64,000 nucleotides of DNA. It comes from Bacillus sp. KH172YL63 (lineage in GTDB: Bacteria; Bacillota; Bacilli; Bacillales; Bacillaceae_B). The notes under the pieces are model-generated. The model did no database searches and was not told the DNA's origin. It saw only the letters and a program-made list of their open reading frames with translations. Position numbers and translations under genes: made by a program. Shown here in pieces: positions 63,301 through 64,000 of this stretch. The number at the start of each line of letters is the position of its first letter. The stretch's first letter is position 1. The stretch spans positions 2,654,001 to 2,718,000 of the forward strand of contig NZ_AP022842.1 of the NCBI RefSeq assembly GCF_011398925.1. Reading direction: 5' to 3'.

Positions 63301-63359
63301 GAACAAACGTTCTTACATAGTATAGTTATGATTCTATACGAATATACGTTCCCTTTCAA
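63301..63359 (-). promoter_or_regulatory. SOS promoter of uvrX-yqjX with two LexA boxes
   Basis: Minus strand TTGAAA (63354-63359), 17-nt spacer, TAGAAT (63331-63336), a good sigma-A promoter. One LexA/DinR-like box (CGAATATACGTTCC, 63339-63352) lies between the hexamers and a second (GAACAAACGTTC, 63301-63312) lies just downstream. Each matches 12 of 14 positions of CGAACRNRYGTTYG. Confidence 0.85.
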
Positions 63360-63390
63360 CTTAAATTACTGGTAATGGAGAAAATAACAA

Positions 63391-63837
63391 GAAAAGCGAA
63401 GGCGGCTTGGTCAGGCCCGACAAGCATAAGATGAATCGACCGGAAAGGCGTTCTTTGCCTTTTTGGTCGATTTAGCTTATGACCTCGAGGGACTAGCCGC
63501 CGGAGCTGGACAAAAGAAAAGCGGAAGGGCTTTGCTCAGAGGCGACAAGCATAAGACGAACCAGCCGGAAAGGCGTTCTTTGCCTTTTTGGCTGGTTTGA
63601 CTTATGACCTCGAGCCTCTAAGCCCTGCAGCTGGACATCAAGAAAAGCGGAGGCGGCTTGGTCAGGCCCGACAAGCATAAGATGAATCGACCGGAAGGCG
63701 TTCTTTGCCTTTTTGGTCGATTCATCTTATGACCTCGAGGGACTAGCCGCCTGAGCTGGACAAAAGAAAAGCGGAAGGGCTCGCCCTGGGGAGACAAGCA
63801 TAAGACGAGTCACCCGGAAAGGCGTTCTTTGCCTTTC
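63391..63837. repeat. Array B: three structured repeat units plus a truncated fourth
   Basis: Same family as the array at 5738-6380. Units at about 63391-63512, 63516-63637 and 63642-63762; a fourth begins at 63766 and stops inside the tip stem near 63837, six nt before the next terminator. Outer stems again differ but pair (GGCGGCT/AGCCGCC in units 1 and 3, AGGGCTT/AAGCCCT in unit 2). Unit 3 has a perfect 14-bp inner stem beginning AAGATGAATCGACC. The constant tip AAAGGC-GTTCTTT-GCCTTT is kept in most units (unit 3 has lost one A). Confidence 0.9.
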
Positions 63838-63842
63838 AACGC

Positions 63843-63892
63843 AAAAAAGATGAGACCACAATCGCCAAATGATTGTGGTCTCATCTTTTTTA
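63843..63892 (-). terminator. Terminator of the dehydrogenase gene
   Basis: GATGAGACCACAATC / GATTGTGGTCTCATC 15-bp perfect stem flanked by A and T runs. Confidence 0.92.
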
Positions 63893-63896
63893 TCTA

Positions 63897-64000
<104 letters not shown>

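Noticed and set aside
63493..63678. Short open frame in array B resembling the 199-codon one
   Set aside because: Same repeat family, same reasoning.

Overview
The window is a piece of chromosome from an endospore-forming member of the Bacillaceae (Firmicutes). Gene order and content follow the Bacillus subtilis segments sleB-prsW-ypdA-gudB-ypb genes-fer-ribU, then sigX-resEDCBA-rluB-spmBA-dacB-scpBA-ribT, then lysA-spoVA-sigF-dacF-pupG-drm-xerD-fur-spoIIM, then yqk/yqj genes. These are adjacent to one another here. The species cannot be fixed from the sequence alone.

Layout. 1-9.4 kb: spore germination lytic genes (ypeB, sleB), prsW, asparaginase, bacillithiol-disulfide reductase, glutamate dehydrogenase, a tandem array of structured repeats, MecB, a cobalamin-binding MerR regulator and ypbG. 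9.4-14.3 kb: CBS protein, cotJABC coat operon, ypbF, a glycosyltransferase, a PAP2 phosphatase and a MITE-like element. 14.3-20.6 kb: ypbE-ypbD-recS-ypbB, ferredoxin, an FMN riboswitch with ribU, and an M23/LysM hydrolase. 20.8-28.7 kb: sigX-rsiX and resABCDE (cytochrome c maturation and redox sensing), in which resB is truncated. 28.9-34.8 kb: rluB, spmAB, dacB, scpAB, ypuF, ribT. 35-44.6 kb: lysA, an abbreviated spoVA operon (AA, AB, AEa and AF only), a group II intron, the spoIIA operon and dacF. 44.7-51.3 kb: second MITE copy, pdp-pupG-drm nucleoside catabolism, xerD, yqzK, fur, spoIIM. 51.4-64 kb: acetyltransferase, a helically phased TGCGTC repeat, nudF, mciZ, yqkF, grpB, yqkE, an acetoacetate/ketone-body module (scoAB, thiolase, HMG-CoA lyase) with a likely CcpA site, yqkD with a kinase-like gene, yqkB, a CDGSH protein, the SOS polymerase pair uvrX-yqjX, a second structured-repeat array, and the end of a glucose-dehydrogenase-like gene.

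How the genes fit together. Much of the window serves sporulation and germination: sigF control, SpoIIM, SpmAB, DacB/DacF, MciZ, CotJ, SpoVA, SleB/YpeB. The rest is respiration and redox control, nucleoside salvage, chromosome segregation and DNA repair.

The most unusual material is non-coding. There are two arrays of about 120-nt units whose stems vary by compensatory changes. Two inverted copies of a 360-bp nested palindrome sit against terminator T-tracts. A class-C-like group II intron lies in the sigF terminator tail. Six TGCGTC motifs repeat every 20-21 bp. Two protein lesions or losses also stand out: resB lacks its last membrane segment, and the spoVA operon lacks its conserved AC-AD-AEb core.
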